DNA of 64,000 bases from Candidatus Marsarchaeota G2 archaeon ECH_B_1 (GTDB lineage: Archaea; Thermoproteota; Thermoprotei_A; Marsarchaeales; Marsarchaeaceae). The stretch is taken from assembly GCA_003019535.1 (NCBI GenBank), contig NEXG01000001.1:1-64000 (forward strand). Direction: 5' to 3'. Of this stretch, positions 17,695 through 26,457 are shown one piece after another. The position numbers and the translations under genes were made by a program. The notes below the pieces were generated by a model. The model had not been told where the DNA came from. It saw only the letters and a list, made by a program, of their open reading frames with translations, and made no database searches. Positions within the stretch are counted from its first letter, which is position 1; each line of letters starts with the position of its first letter.

Positions 17695-18311
17695 TCTGTG
17701 CGTTTTATCTCAAAGTTAGGTGTTAACCCAAAGATATTAACATTGAGGTTCGTTTGAATTAGTAGTGTAGCCGTCGCCGCAGCCTCCTGCTACTAGGAAT
17801 TTGGGTTGAGTACCTTCTTATTAATACCCATAGGTTTTGAAAAGCATACTCGTACACGGAGACCCAAGCAACACTGCAGAAAAGCACATGGTAAGGCGGA
17901 TATGAGCAACCTATTGTATGGAGAAAAGTATAACTTTTTGGGTATACCCAAGTAAACATCAAACGTGTTGAATAGCCGCATACAAGATGATCAGCTCACC
18001 TTTAAGACGCGCCCATTAAACCCTGCACTTAGCCACAACACTCTCTACGGCGTATTATCCAGACAGCGTAAAAGTCCATGAATAGTTGGGTGGGACGCTG
18101 CTTAAGATTGGATTACTCTAGGTGTACACAGATCTTATAGTTTGATCTTATAGTTTAGCGTAGACATGGCTTAACCGCATTAGATTGCTTTAAGCGTGTA
18201 CTAGTCATACTCACACGGATTATTTAGAACCTCACAACCATTATAAAGTGCTTTAAGCATGTGGAAAACTAAGCTTGCAGAGATTCCTAGCTACCCTTGA
18301 GCACCAAATAT
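17695..18311. other. intergenic region with short repeats
   Basis: No convincing gene. Two overlapping minus-strand frames of 60-67 codons (17759-17981) look like chance. The stretch contains GTATTATCCAGACAGCG (18052-18068), which resembles the IS-end motif, a perfect 13-bp tandem duplication (18131-18156), and two copies of TGCTTTAAGC followed by A/G-TGT (about 18188-18200 and 18250-18263). No tRNA-like fold was found. Confidence 0.45.
18131..18156. repeat. 13-bp tandem direct repeat
   Basis: GATCTTATAGTTT occurs twice head to tail without a gap. It is intergenic and AT-rich, of unknown role; it could be a slipped-strand duplication or a protein-binding pair. Confidence 0.6.
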
Positions 18312-18506
18312 CTACGCCTTAAGTATGCCTCGCCGTTCCGCGTAGAGTATTATTACCGCGATGATACCAAAGAGGGCGAAGAGAGCTACGTTTAACTCGA
18401 AAGGCGGGGTCGTCCTATCATGGCTTCTAGCATATAACACGGAGGCTCCTAGGGGTACAAACGCGAGAAAAGCCAATATCACTTCGAGCACATCTGAGGT
18501 GTTCAT
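18312..18506 (-). CDS. small two-helix membrane protein
   Basis: From the ATG at 18506 the product has 64 residues with two hydrophobic helices (about 6-25 and 36-56) separated by a charged loop (YARSHDRTTPPFE), and ends in ERRGILKA. The frame is open 15 codons further upstream, but the box A GAGGTTTAAGTATC (minus strand, 18530-18543) falls inside that extension and places transcription start near 18512, so the shorter form is chosen. No family or function is recognised. Confidence 0.6.
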   Translation of the reverse strand: MNTSDVLEVILAFLAFVPLGASVLYARSHDRTTPPFELNVALFALFGIIAVIILYAERRGILKA

Positions 18507-18603
18507 TTTAGCTGTAATTAGCAGCCTAGAGTGATACTTAAACCTCTCCATTTACTGGAGTAAATCGAATAAGGACTTCTCCATAGGTGATATGTTCCGA
18601 AGC

Positions 18604-19686
18604 CTATACTGTTGGGGATAGCTGTTTGATTAACTCCTCTTTGTTTGCGAAGTGCTTGCGTGCTGGTTCAAGCATTTTTATTAGGCTCTCTGCGACTGTA
18701 GCCTTAAGGTCCAAGGGGTGTATTTCACCTTTCAGGTATAGAGCCTTCAATTCGGGCCATGTCACTTCGATGGGCCCCCCCTTATGTGGGGGTCTGTCTA
18801 CCAGAAGTGTCTGTGTATCGTCTCTAAGAATCAGGTGTTGAACATAGTCCACGATTGGATTGTTCTCGATAACCCTTTCAGGGCAATACGCCTTTCTTAT
18901 CTTTGAGCGGATTTCCTCAGGTGTGTCATGTATGAATATGGCTGTGTCGGGTTTGGATTTGGACATCTTGGATGATATTTGAGCGTCTAAGGCTTCATTC
19001 TCATCCATACCCATCTTTCTTGGACCAGAGAGCCCGGCGAGCAAGTGGTGGTGTACAGCTACGGGGGACCACAAGCCAAGAGTTGGGCCAACCTCTTTGG
19101 CAAGCATATTGGCCTTTCTCTGATCCATACCCAGCTGTGCTATGTCCGCGCCAAGCATGAATATGTCAGTCACCTGCATCATTGGGTAGATGTATGCACC
19201 GAACTTCAACGCCTCACTCTGAGTTCTACCCATGATAGGTAGGGCGCGCACAACGTGGTTCAGCGTAACACGGCTCGCCACCCGTAGCAAGGTCTCCCAA
19301 TACTCACTTCTGGATACCAAATCATCTGCCATAACGTATTCAACGGCTGAGGGGTCCACACCTAGGGCGGTCCATCCCTCAATGAAATATTTAGCCGCTA
19401 TACGAATCTTCTCCATATCCCCCCCAAACTTGTTGTTTAGCCAAGCGTGCCAAGTTGCAAGCAACACTTTATACCTTACGCCAGCCCTAACTAAATCCAT
19501 TATTTTTAACGCGGATAATAGACCTGTTCCAAGATGCATTAGGCCGCTTGGCTCAAAGCCATTGTACGCTACGGGTTTATCCTTGGATGCTAACAACTCG
19601 CGTAGCTCTTGGGGGGTGACTATCTCCTCGCATGGTCTACGCGCAATGAGTTCGACACGTGTGTCAACATCCATATGCGAACACAT
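18604..19686 (-). CDS. tyrS: tyrosyl-tRNA synthetase
   Basis: Class Ic synthetase of 360 residues, the compact archaeal/eukaryal type without a bacterial S4 domain. The HIGH-equivalent is HLGT in EPSGLMHLGTG, the KMSKS loop is intact (ISSKMSKSKPDTAIF), and MQVTDIFMLGADIAQLGMDQ gives the tyrosine-binding site. TrpRS is less likely because the HLGT and D-Q-R-K region follow the TyrRS pattern. Box A TTTATATCC (minus strand, about 19702-19712) puts the ATG at 19686 at the transcription start. Its cognate tRNA-Tyr is at 37950-38079 and keeps the C1-G72 identity pair. Confidence 0.92.
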   Translation of the reverse strand: MCSHMDVDTRVELIARRPCEEIVTPQELRELLASKDKPVAYNGFEPSGLMHLGTGLLSALKIMDLVRAGVRYKVLLATWHAWLNNKFGGDMEKIRIAAKYFIEGWTALGVDPSAVEYVMADDLVSRSEYWETLLRVASRVTLNHVVRALPIMGRTQSEALKFGAYIYPMMQVTDIFMLGADIAQLGMDQRKANMLAKEVGPTLGLWSPVAVHHHLLAGLSGPRKMGMDENEALDAQISSKMSKSKPDTAIFIHDTPEEIRSKIRKAYCPERVIENNPIVDYVQHLILRDDTQTLLVDRPPHKGGPIEVTWPELKALYLKGEIHPLDLKATVAESLIKMLEPARKHFANKEELIKQLSPTV

Positions 19687-19720
19687 TGTAGAGTATACTG
19701 AGGATATAAAAAATGATTGG

Positions 19721-20344
19721 TTAACCCATGTTCACTTGGTTAATGGTCCGCTGACCATTTGCATCAAGCTTGGACTCCGGCGTCAAGTGGGAGTCGCTCA
19801 CATCGTTGTAAACCCTAGTGAGTGATTCGTTTGGATCCCATGGCAGGTATACAAGTGAGGCTATTGTGCACCCATCCTTACCTCTGGGTACCTCCATTGA
19901 CTCAACAACATACTTGGTCTTGGTTATTGTGAGGCCGCGAACCTTGGCCATCTGCTCTAGCTTGTATTTTAGCTCAGCTGTGAGAGCACGCTCATCCTTG
20001 TAGCCGTGGGCTTCAGCCACAAGGCCATAACCCACGCCAGCGGGTGAAGAGCACAGAGCGTAAGCCACACCTGCTCCTATGGTTTCACGGCTCCCACCAT
20101 CCATCCTAGCCAGTACAGCGAACGTTATTGTTCCCGGTGTCAGCATCACGGGCTCAATCTCTTGGGCATCCGGTGGGAGTATGCTTGAAACAGATACCAA
20201 GTTACACTGGGTAATACCCGCCGCCATTAGTGCTTCGTCGAAGGCGTTAAGCGGTGAAATAGAGCTTGCGGCTTTACCCTTCGTAAGGAAGAAGTACTTC
20301 GGCAGAAATCCCCCGTGAATTGTTTTTTGTTTAACCACCTGCAC
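19721..20344 (-). CDS. pdaD: pyruvoyl-dependent arginine decarboxylase
   Basis: A 207-residue proenzyme that cleaves itself to create a pyruvoyl group and converts arginine to agmatine, the first step of archaeal polyamine synthesis. The self-cleavage site is NLVSVSSILPPDA, with the Ser53-Ser54 pair. The following block (MLTPGTITFAVLARM, then GAGVAYAL and a conserved Glu in VAEAHGYK) matches PvlArgDC. The C-terminus runs about 40 residues beyond the usual family end (from NESLTRVYNDV), a polar extension of unknown role. The gene is followed by tyrS on the same strand. Confidence 0.88.
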   Translation of the reverse strand: MQVVKQKTIHGGFLPKYFFLTKGKAASSISPLNAFDEALMAAGITQCNLVSVSSILPPDAQEIEPVMLTPGTITFAVLARMDGGSRETIGAGVAYALCSSPAGVGYGLVAEAHGYKDERALTAELKYKLEQMAKVRGLTITKTKYVVESMEVPRGKDGCTIASLVYLPWDPNESLTRVYNDVSDSHLTPESKLDANGQRTINQVNMG

Positions 20345-20408
20345 CTGGGGTCTTTTTCCTCCAACGTTAGTTTACTTCAACCACTTAAAAACCTTATGGT
20401 CACCTTCT

Positions 20409-20515
20409 GATAGTGTCCAGATAATTGTTTTCCACGCTTAACCACCACGCCTGTACACTTGATAATTCGGAAACCATCACTCTTCTCAGGGTGTTCGGAT
20501 AAGGGTCTCCCACGC
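20409..20515. repeat. tandem IS/MITE end motifs
   Basis: GATAGTGTCCAGATAA (20409-20424) followed by TTTTCCACGC, and GGGTGTTCGGATAAGGGTCT (20489-20508) followed by CCCACGC, are two same-direction copies of the terminal motif of the 6183-6252 element. They are about 80 bp apart. No coding sequence lies between. They look like one or two collapsed insertions in the gap between pdaD and the phosphorylase. Confidence 0.5.
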
Positions 20516-20638
20516 TTGGCGGCCAAGTGGCACAACGCATCATCCGCGCACCACCCATTTTCTTATAGGGTGTATCGTGCAAAAACTAAGTATGCAAAAA
20601 TCAAAGATCGCCTTGTTCTCTGGGTGTTGGGGTAAACG

Positions 20639-21412
20639 TCAAACGGTTTTGCTTGATGATTTGCTGCTGATCTCTAGTAGCGCTTCGAGTGAGGCCTCTG
20701 TTGCCTTATGGACGCCCTCTATCACTTCTGGCTCATAGGGTTTCTGTCCACGTAGAACTTCAGACTTCTTTTTCCCATATATTAGGTTACCATCGCAAAC
20801 TAGGATTGCGCCAGCCTTTACACCCTTTATACTCGATAAAACGAAAAGGCCTGAGGCCTCCATTTCCACACTCACCACGTTTAGGTCGTGCCATCTTTTC
20901 GCTACATCGATGGTTTCAGCATAGTATGCTTCGCTTGTCCACACTACGCCCTCGTGGAATCTAAGCCCACTCTTAGCACAGTACGAGCTAAGCGCTTCAA
21001 CAACATCCCTACTAGCCACCGCTGGGTATCCTAGCGGCGCATACATCTGTGTCCCACCGTCAGTCCTAACCGAGGCGGTGGCTACAACCAAGTCGCCCAC
21101 CTTAACATCGGGTTGAAGCCCCCCAGTGGTGCCAACCCGTATCAAAACCTTTGCACCCACTCTTAACAACTCTTCCACAGTGATTAACATGGCTGGAACA
21201 CCTATACCCGAACTCACGATGGACACGGGTAACCCCTTATAGTACCCACTCACAGTTACAAACTGTCTATTCTCAGATACCTTGACAGGGTTGGATAGAT
21301 GGGTCGCCATCAATTCAACCCTTTTAGGGTCGCCTGGGATAAGAACGTGCTCTGCTACGTCTCCCTTACCAACCATAAGGTGGGGTTGTAAAACGTCCCT
21401 GTTTGTAGCCAT
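20639..21412 (-). CDS. nucleoside phosphorylase (PNP/UDP family, uridine phosphorylase-like)
   Basis: About 257 residues. It cleaves a nucleoside with phosphate to base and ribose-1-phosphate. The PNP_UDP_1 signature is IRVGTTGGLQPDVKVGDLVV, the phosphate-binding GDPKR motif follows the start, and VSVEMEASGLFVLSS carries the ribose-contacting Met-Glu. The lead-in (GDVAEHVLIPGDPKRVE) is uridine-phosphorylase-like, but purine nucleosides or MTA cannot be excluded. The ATG at 21412 lies 26 nt from a box A (minus strand, 21434-21441); the open frame begins at 21424. Confidence 0.85.
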   Translation of the reverse strand: MATNRDVLQPHLMVGKGDVAEHVLIPGDPKRVELMATHLSNPVKVSENRQFVTVSGYYKGLPVSIVSSGIGVPAMLITVEELLRVGAKVLIRVGTTGGLQPDVKVGDLVVATASVRTDGGTQMYAPLGYPAVASRDVVEALSSYCAKSGLRFHEGVVWTSEAYYAETIDVAKRWHDLNVVSVEMEASGLFVLSSIKGVKAGAILVCDGNLIYGKKKSEVLRGQKPYEPEVIEGVHKATEASLEALLEISSKSSSKTV

Positions 21413-21454
21413 GCTGTAGAACATGAATTCTAAGATTTAACATTTATCATAATG

Positions 21455-22893
21455 AGGGCGAGGGGGGCGGAAGACCCCGCCCATTCCGTAGGGCGAAAGG
21501 GGGATGGATAGCCCCCTTCATTCATCTATCTATTATTAGGGTTTCCAAACCCCGCTCTCCCTGAGCGAGGAACGGGGATCACAAAGAAATAAATACACGT
21601 GCAGAGAAGATTAGCCTGCAGCGCGTGTGAGAGCATACAGGTTCAGAGCGCACGCTTCGAAGACTACGGCGGGGGTGTTGAAAACCCAGCTAGAGGTGGC
21701 CTGCGAGCCCTACAACACACTCTTACACGCCGAACAGCAAGAGCACGGAAAAACAAGCACACACTGAGTAAAAACGGGCTTCAGCAACTCGCCTTGGGCC
21801 TGAGAGAAAACAACGCGGAATTCCAAGTTCTCTACTCCTAGGTTAGGTTACATGGCAGGTGACTGAGAGACTCTACTAGGCCAAGCGGAGATTCTTCGAT
21901 GGACTAGCAAACAAACCAAGAAAAAGAAGCCCCACAAATACCTCTCACTGGTCTACCCTCAGAGTGGCTGGAGGCTTTCGAATATAAGGCGGGTTGGGCA
22001 TATGGTAAAAACCAAAGGAAAAAGGCCCGGCTATACTGATCAAAATCGGGTTTTTACATTAGTTCCCCACAGGGAGCTCCCAGTGGATCGAGTGTCTCAG
22101 GTGTGCGTCAAACTCGAACACTCCTGTCGAATCCACTTTGTGTTTTTGGTCAGGGAGCCCGAAACACAGGGGGAGCAGCCCAAAGAGGAGCCCAAGAAAG
22201 CCGTGAGTGTGGATGTGAAGCTCACGAGACTTACTCTCTGATGGCCGCCTCCTAGAGAATCTGAGACTGCTTGAGCGCGCTCTGGATGAAGCTTAGGATG
22301 CTTCAAAGAAGACTCTCTAGGAAGAGGTTTCTTTTGAGGAACTGGCTTAAAGCCAAAGACAAAACTGGCGATTGAGTATGAACACCTAAAGGACTTCAGG
22401 CGAGACTTGTTCTTTAAGCTGGGGCCCTCCTCAAACGATGAGTACGATGTCCTGATTCTAGAGGATTTAGATGCCCAAGGCTTAATCCAGAGAGGCGAAA
22501 CCAAGAAGAGGAGAATGAGGTTCTATGACTCCTCGATCTCAGAGCTAAGAAGGATACTGGAGTGGGAGTTTCAAAAGCGTGGGAAAATCGTGCTAGCCGT
22601 CCCAGCCTACAACAGCTCGCGTGAATGTTTTTTGTGCGGAAAAATCAACAAGAGTTTGATCCTGGAAGACCGTGTTTTCCACCGTCTCCACTATGGTTTC
22701 AATTTGGATCATGACCTTAATGCTTGCCTGTTTCTCTCCAAAGAGAGTAGGGTGGGTGCCACTCTCTCTAGGTGTGCCCGCTTAGGTGTTGAGGTCCCAC
22801 CCACTACCTCCTCTTCCCTCCCTGGGTTGGCGAGACTAGGCGGGGCCGTGATCCAGGAAGCCCCGTCCGCGGGGCTGGGTAGTTCACCGTATT
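21455..22893 (+). mobile_element. defective IS200/IS605-type element
   Basis: The TnpB pseudogene is bracketed on the left by a cluster of GC hairpins (about 21459-21580, including GGGGG/CCCCC and CCCCG/CGGGG stems) and on the right by a hairpin plus GGGTAGTTCAC (about 22857-22889). That is the subterminal hairpin layout expected of single-strand transposing IS605 elements. No terminal inverted repeats or duplication are seen, as is normal for this family. The left boundary is approximate. Confidence 0.55.
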
Positions 22894-22907
22894 ATAGCAC
22901 ACACTGA
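21632..22907 (+). pseudogene. tnpB: IS605-family TnpB pseudogene
   Basis: Pieces of one TnpB can be read across several frames. They run from an N-terminal start-like AYRFRAHASKTTAGVLKTQL through LSKNGLQQLALGLRENNAEF, YPQSGWRL, SVDVKLTRLTL, then an intact frame from 22407 with LILEDLDAQGL (second RuvC acid), YNSSRECFLCG and GFNLDHDLNACL (last RuvC Asp). At least three frameshifts or stops break it, and the second zinc-ribbon CxxC is lost (VFHRLHYG). It is therefore inactive. No TnpA gene accompanies it. A related but more decayed copy is at 8997-9290. Confidence 0.8.
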
Positions 22908-22917
22908 GTGAGCTGGG

Positions 22918-23640
22918 CTAGCTCAACACATGGATGTATTCTGAGCTGGTAAGCTTGGGCACCGTTTGAACGTCTTCTACAACAAACTCGTAGGAGTATG
23001 CGCCTGTACGCTTTTTTCGCCCGCTCACACTGAGCCTCTTATACTGGAATAGTGGACAGTCCAAAACCAAGCTCTCGTACTCACCCCCCTCCCCAATTAT
23101 ACTCACACCATAGCGTTGGTTAAGCTCGACGAGTTTTTGGAGGTCCTCCGCTTGAATGAGCCTCCCCACCCATGTGTCACTGAACCCGAGAGCGTATACA
23201 CCAGAGAACATGAATTTGAATCCATGGTCTAAGTAGGCCTTAAACAGCGTTTCGGGTTTCTTGTGCCAGAGGGGTGAGAAGCACCTCAGGCCAGCGGCCT
23301 CACACGCGGAGTCGAATCTTACGCGCTGGTACTCGCTCCACACCCCACCAGTCACTAAAGCTTCAAAGTCATGCTCCTCTTTCAGCCTCGAGAGTTGGGA
23401 TGAGAACTCTTTCACCTCCACTTCCCTGACTCCACTCACACTGAGGCTTGCAAGTGGTAGGTTAGCGCATTCGGCTTGTTTCTCGACGACGTGTAGGTTT
23501 ACTGTGTGGAACAGGTATGAGTCTGGGGCTCTGGGTAGAATCCTCACGAGGAGGATCGGCTCCCATCCCTGAATAGTCATATAGTAAGCTGCGAATAGAG
23601 AGTCTTTACCCCCACTGATTAGGGCGGCGAACTTCATCAC
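22918..23640 (-). CDS. diphthine-ammonia ligase (Dph6 family)
   Basis: A 240-residue PP-loop ATPase. The ATP-binding loop SGGKDS is at residues 9-14, and the family block GEGGEYESLVLDCP is near 192-205. Dph6 enzymes perform the last amidation of diphthamide on elongation factor 2. The fold and both motifs are clear; the diphthamide role rests on family knowledge. The start is ATG at 23640, with a second ATG directly after. It sits divergent from mtaD with a 37-bp gap. Confidence 0.85.
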   Translation of the reverse strand: MMKFAALISGGKDSLFAAYYMTIQGWEPILLVRILPRAPDSYLFHTVNLHVVEKQAECANLPLASLSVSGVREVEVKEFSSQLSRLKEEHDFEALVTGGVWSEYQRVRFDSACEAAGLRCFSPLWHKKPETLFKAYLDHGFKFMFSGVYALGFSDTWVGRLIQAEDLQKLVELNQRYGVSIIGEGGEYESLVLDCPLFQYKRLSVSGRKKRTGAYSYEFVVEDVQTVPKLTSSEYIHVLS

Positions 23641-23677
23641 GCTAACCTTTTAGTACACGAAGTACAACTCTATTAGT

Positions 23678-24967
23678 GTGGGTTTACTCTTAAAAGAGGT
23701 TTACGCAGCCTACGACCCAGATACGGGTAAGACACACAGGGATACAAATATTTACATTGAGGACGGCTCTGTGATCGAGGTAGGTGAGCATTTAGGTGCA
23801 TCGTGGAAGACTGATACAGTAATCGAGTGTAAACGCAAGATTGTTTTACCTGGGTTCGTGAATGCCCACACACACCTCGCCATGACTCTCTTACGCGGTT
23901 ACGCAGAAGACCTATCCTTACAAGCGTGGTTAAACACTAAGATATGGCCCGCTGAACAACGACTCGACCAACACAAAGTATACGTAGCTGCAAGGCTAGC
24001 TGGGCTAGAGCTCCTATACTCAGGTGTTACAGCTGTGGCCGACATGTACTTCTTTGAGGATAGTGTTGCTTCCGCCGTGACATCGCTAGGCCTTAGAATA
24101 CTTGCAGCGCCAGCTATTTTCTCCAGCGGCTTTATGGGCTCCAGCCTGAAGGAGGCCATCAACACTGTGGGCAGTATCAGGGAAAATCAGTTGCTCAAAT
24201 GGGCCCTTGGACCACACTCGACCTACTCCTGCAGCAAAGACACACTTGAGGAGGTAAGGGAGGCTGCGGAGGGGAGAGAGCTCAGAGTCCACATCCACGT
24301 GGGTGAGTCTAGGCGCTCACAAGTCACAGCTGAAACAATATATGGCAGGAGGGAGGTGGAGGTGCTCGGAGATTTGGGGCTCCTTTCACAGAGACTCATA
24401 GCGGCTCACTGTGTGTGGACCACAAAGAGAGAGATTGAACTGCTTGCTAGAGGTGGTGCTAACGTGGTCTTCTGCCCTGTGTCAAACGCGAAGCTCGCTG
24501 AGGGTGGCGTGGCACCGATCCCGGAGATGTTGGGTGCTGGGGTGAATGTGTGCTTGGGTACTGATGGACCAGCAAGTAATAACTCGCTGAGTATTCATGA
24601 AACAATGAAGTTTGGTTCACTAATACTCAAAAACCATCGTTGGGATCCCACTACACTAGACGCTGCAACCTCTCTTAGGATGGCGACCACTAATGGATAT
24701 AGGGCGCTTGGTTTCCCAGCACCCGGACTAAAGCGGGGGTTGGCGGCTGATTTCATAGCCGTGCCACTAACACCCAGCATCCACGGGCACCCCGCGGCAT
24801 CCATCCCGAACTTGGTTGTTTACTCAAGCATTAGTGTTTCCGACGTGGTTGTAAACGGGGAGCCAATATTGGTTGATTTTCACCCCGTTAAGATTGACGA
24901 GCAAAAAATAGTGGATGAATTTCAAATGGCAACCTTAGATTTGGATACACACGAGCTCAGCTCTTGA
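23678..24967 (+). CDS. mtaD: 5-methylthioadenosine/S-adenosylhomocysteine deaminase
   Basis: Amidohydrolase of 429 residues that deaminates MTA, SAH or related adenosine derivatives. Metal ligands are H64-x-H66 in VNAHTHLAM, the His in VHIHVGES, the His in LIAAHCVW and the Asp of GTDGPASNNS, all intact. LLRGYAEDLSLQAWL is the substrate-recognition region typical of MtaD/SsnA proteins. With mtnA at 42404 and the phosphorylase at 20639 it may belong to a methylthio salvage route, though the genes are dispersed. The start is GTG at 23678. It overlaps the convergent mutase by 11 bp. Confidence 0.87.
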   Translation: MGLLLKEVYAAYDPDTGKTHRDTNIYIEDGSVIEVGEHLGASWKTDTVIECKRKIVLPGFVNAHTHLAMTLLRGYAEDLSLQAWLNTKIWPAEQRLDQHKVYVAARLAGLELLYSGVTAVADMYFFEDSVASAVTSLGLRILAAPAIFSSGFMGSSLKEAINTVGSIRENQLLKWALGPHSTYSCSKDTLEEVREAAEGRELRVHIHVGESRRSQVTAETIYGRREVEVLGDLGLLSQRLIAAHCVWTTKREIELLARGGANVVFCPVSNAKLAEGGVAPIPEMLGAGVNVCLGTDGPASNNSLSIHETMKFGSLILKNHRWDPTTLDAATSLRMATTNGYRALGFPAPGLKRGLAADFIAVPLTPSIHGHPAASIPNLVVYSSISVSDVVVNGEPILVDFHPVKIDEQKIVDEFQMATLDLDTHELSS

Positions 24968-26336
24968 GGAGGGAGTCCGCAGCCTCCTTTAAACTATTAA
25001 GCTCAGACTGGTCTACCGCCTCAATATAGACGCGTATGAGGGGCTCTGTTCCCGAGGGTCTAAGGAGTATCCAAGAGCCAGATGCAAACTGGAGCTTCAG
25101 GCCGTCTATCGTAATCTTGCGGGTGACCTGCATACCCGCGAACACGTCTGGTGGGGATGCTCTCAGCTCATCGATTTTACGCCTAACTTCTTCCCTTAGC
25201 GGTAGATTGAACTGGAGATATTGGTTAAACCCGTATTTGTCGGCTATACGCCCCCACGCCTCGCGGAGTGAGCCGCCCATTCTACCTATGGCCTCACATA
25301 GGAGGGCGCCACTCATGATGCCGTCCTTCTCTGGCACCGACCAGCCGAAGCCCAAGCCCCCACTCTCCTCAGCGCCCAAAACCGCACCACTCATCAGTTC
25401 TTTTGCAATATATTTGAAGCCCACAGGTGTCTCTACAACCTGGACACCGTAAGCCGAGCAGAGTCTGTCTAAGGCGCTGGTTGTGGACACTGAGCGTGCA
25501 ACCCGTCCCCTGATATTCTTTACGCCGAAGAGGTAGTCGGCAATTATAAGCACGAGCTTATTAGAGGGATAGAAATTACCCTTATCATCCACCGCTGAAA
25601 ACCTATCCGCGTCGCCGTCATTGGCTACACCCATATCCGCACCGCTTTTGACAACGAACTCCGCTAGCTCCTTTGTGTTCGTTTCATTGGGTTCAGGGCT
25701 CAAGCCTCCAAAGTCTGGGTCGGGTGACCCGTGTATCTCTGTGACACTAGCACCCCTCCGTTTTAAAAGCTCAGCTAAGTAGCCAAAACCAGCACCGTAT
25801 AGTGGGTCAATCACGATGCGCATATCCCTAGCTACACTCAAATCCACTCTACTCTCTAAGAATTCGAAGTATCTCTCTTTTGGATCGAAGGCCACTGGAG
25901 GCTGACCCCTGACCTCCACATCGTGTTCTGGAAGGCGCTTTTCTATTTCAACGGTGATCTCAGGGAAAGCTGGACCGCCATAGCTGGGGATAAATTTGAA
26001 ACCATTGTAGACAGGTGGATTGTGGCTTGCGGTTATCTGTACCGCGGCCGAAGCCTTTCTATCCACAACACTGAAGGCTATAACGGGTGTAGGGGTTGGT
26101 CTACTAGTCATGTAAACCTTAAAGCCAAGGCCGCCTAGGACATCCGCCACGTTGCCCGCGAACGCTTCCGAATTACGCCTGGTGTCGTAACCCACCAATA
26201 TGCTACCCAACTCTCCCTTATCCTTCAGGTATGACCCGACCGCCAAACTCAGCCTACGCACATTGGCAACATTAAAGTCAACATCCATTCTACTCCTCCA
26301 GCCATCTGTGCCAAATCTAATCCTAGAGGTGAACAT
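24957..26336 (-). CDS. phosphohexomutase (phosphoglucomutase/phosphomannomutase/GlmM family)
   Basis: A 459-residue alpha-D-phosphohexomutase with the four standard domains. The catalytic serine is Ser104 in ITASHNP, the Mg2+ loop is D240-G-D-A-D-R-F, the sugar-binding loop is GAEESGGLGFG, and the phosphate-binding loop is RPSGTEPLIRVY. It interconverts hexose-1- and hexose-6-phosphates, feeding sugar-nucleotide synthesis for the glycosyltransferases. Whether glucose, mannose or glucosamine is preferred is not visible. Confidence 0.88.
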   Translation of the reverse strand: MFTSRIRFGTDGWRSRMDVDFNVANVRRLSLAVGSYLKDKGELGSILVGYDTRRNSEAFAGNVADVLGGLGFKVYMTSRPTPTPVIAFSVVDRKASAAVQITASHNPPVYNGFKFIPSYGGPAFPEITVEIEKRLPEHDVEVRGQPPVAFDPKERYFEFLESRVDLSVARDMRIVIDPLYGAGFGYLAELLKRRGASVTEIHGSPDPDFGGLSPEPNETNTKELAEFVVKSGADMGVANDGDADRFSAVDDKGNFYPSNKLVLIIADYLFGVKNIRGRVARSVSTTSALDRLCSAYGVQVVETPVGFKYIAKELMSGAVLGAEESGGLGFGWSVPEKDGIMSGALLCEAIGRMGGSLREAWGRIADKYGFNQYLQFNLPLREEVRRKIDELRASPPDVFAGMQVTRKITIDGLKLQFASGSWILLRPSGTEPLIRVYIEAVDQSELNSLKEAADSLLKS

Positions 26337-26457
26337 ACTTTACAATAACCACTAAACATGATTTAACACTTTCTCTACATCAATAATTAGGTAGACACTA
26401 TGAATCAACGAGACGTTCGTTCGTCGAGTTATTAATTGCCCATATCTGTGTTGGGTG

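Noticed and set aside
17759-17981. Two overlapping minus-strand frames of 62-67 codons
   Set aside because: They overlap each other in different frames, have no promoter at a good distance and no protein-like pattern.
22407-22907. Intact 166-codon frame as a separate gene
   Set aside because: It is the C-terminal piece of the frameshifted TnpB and lacks the N-terminal RuvC acid.
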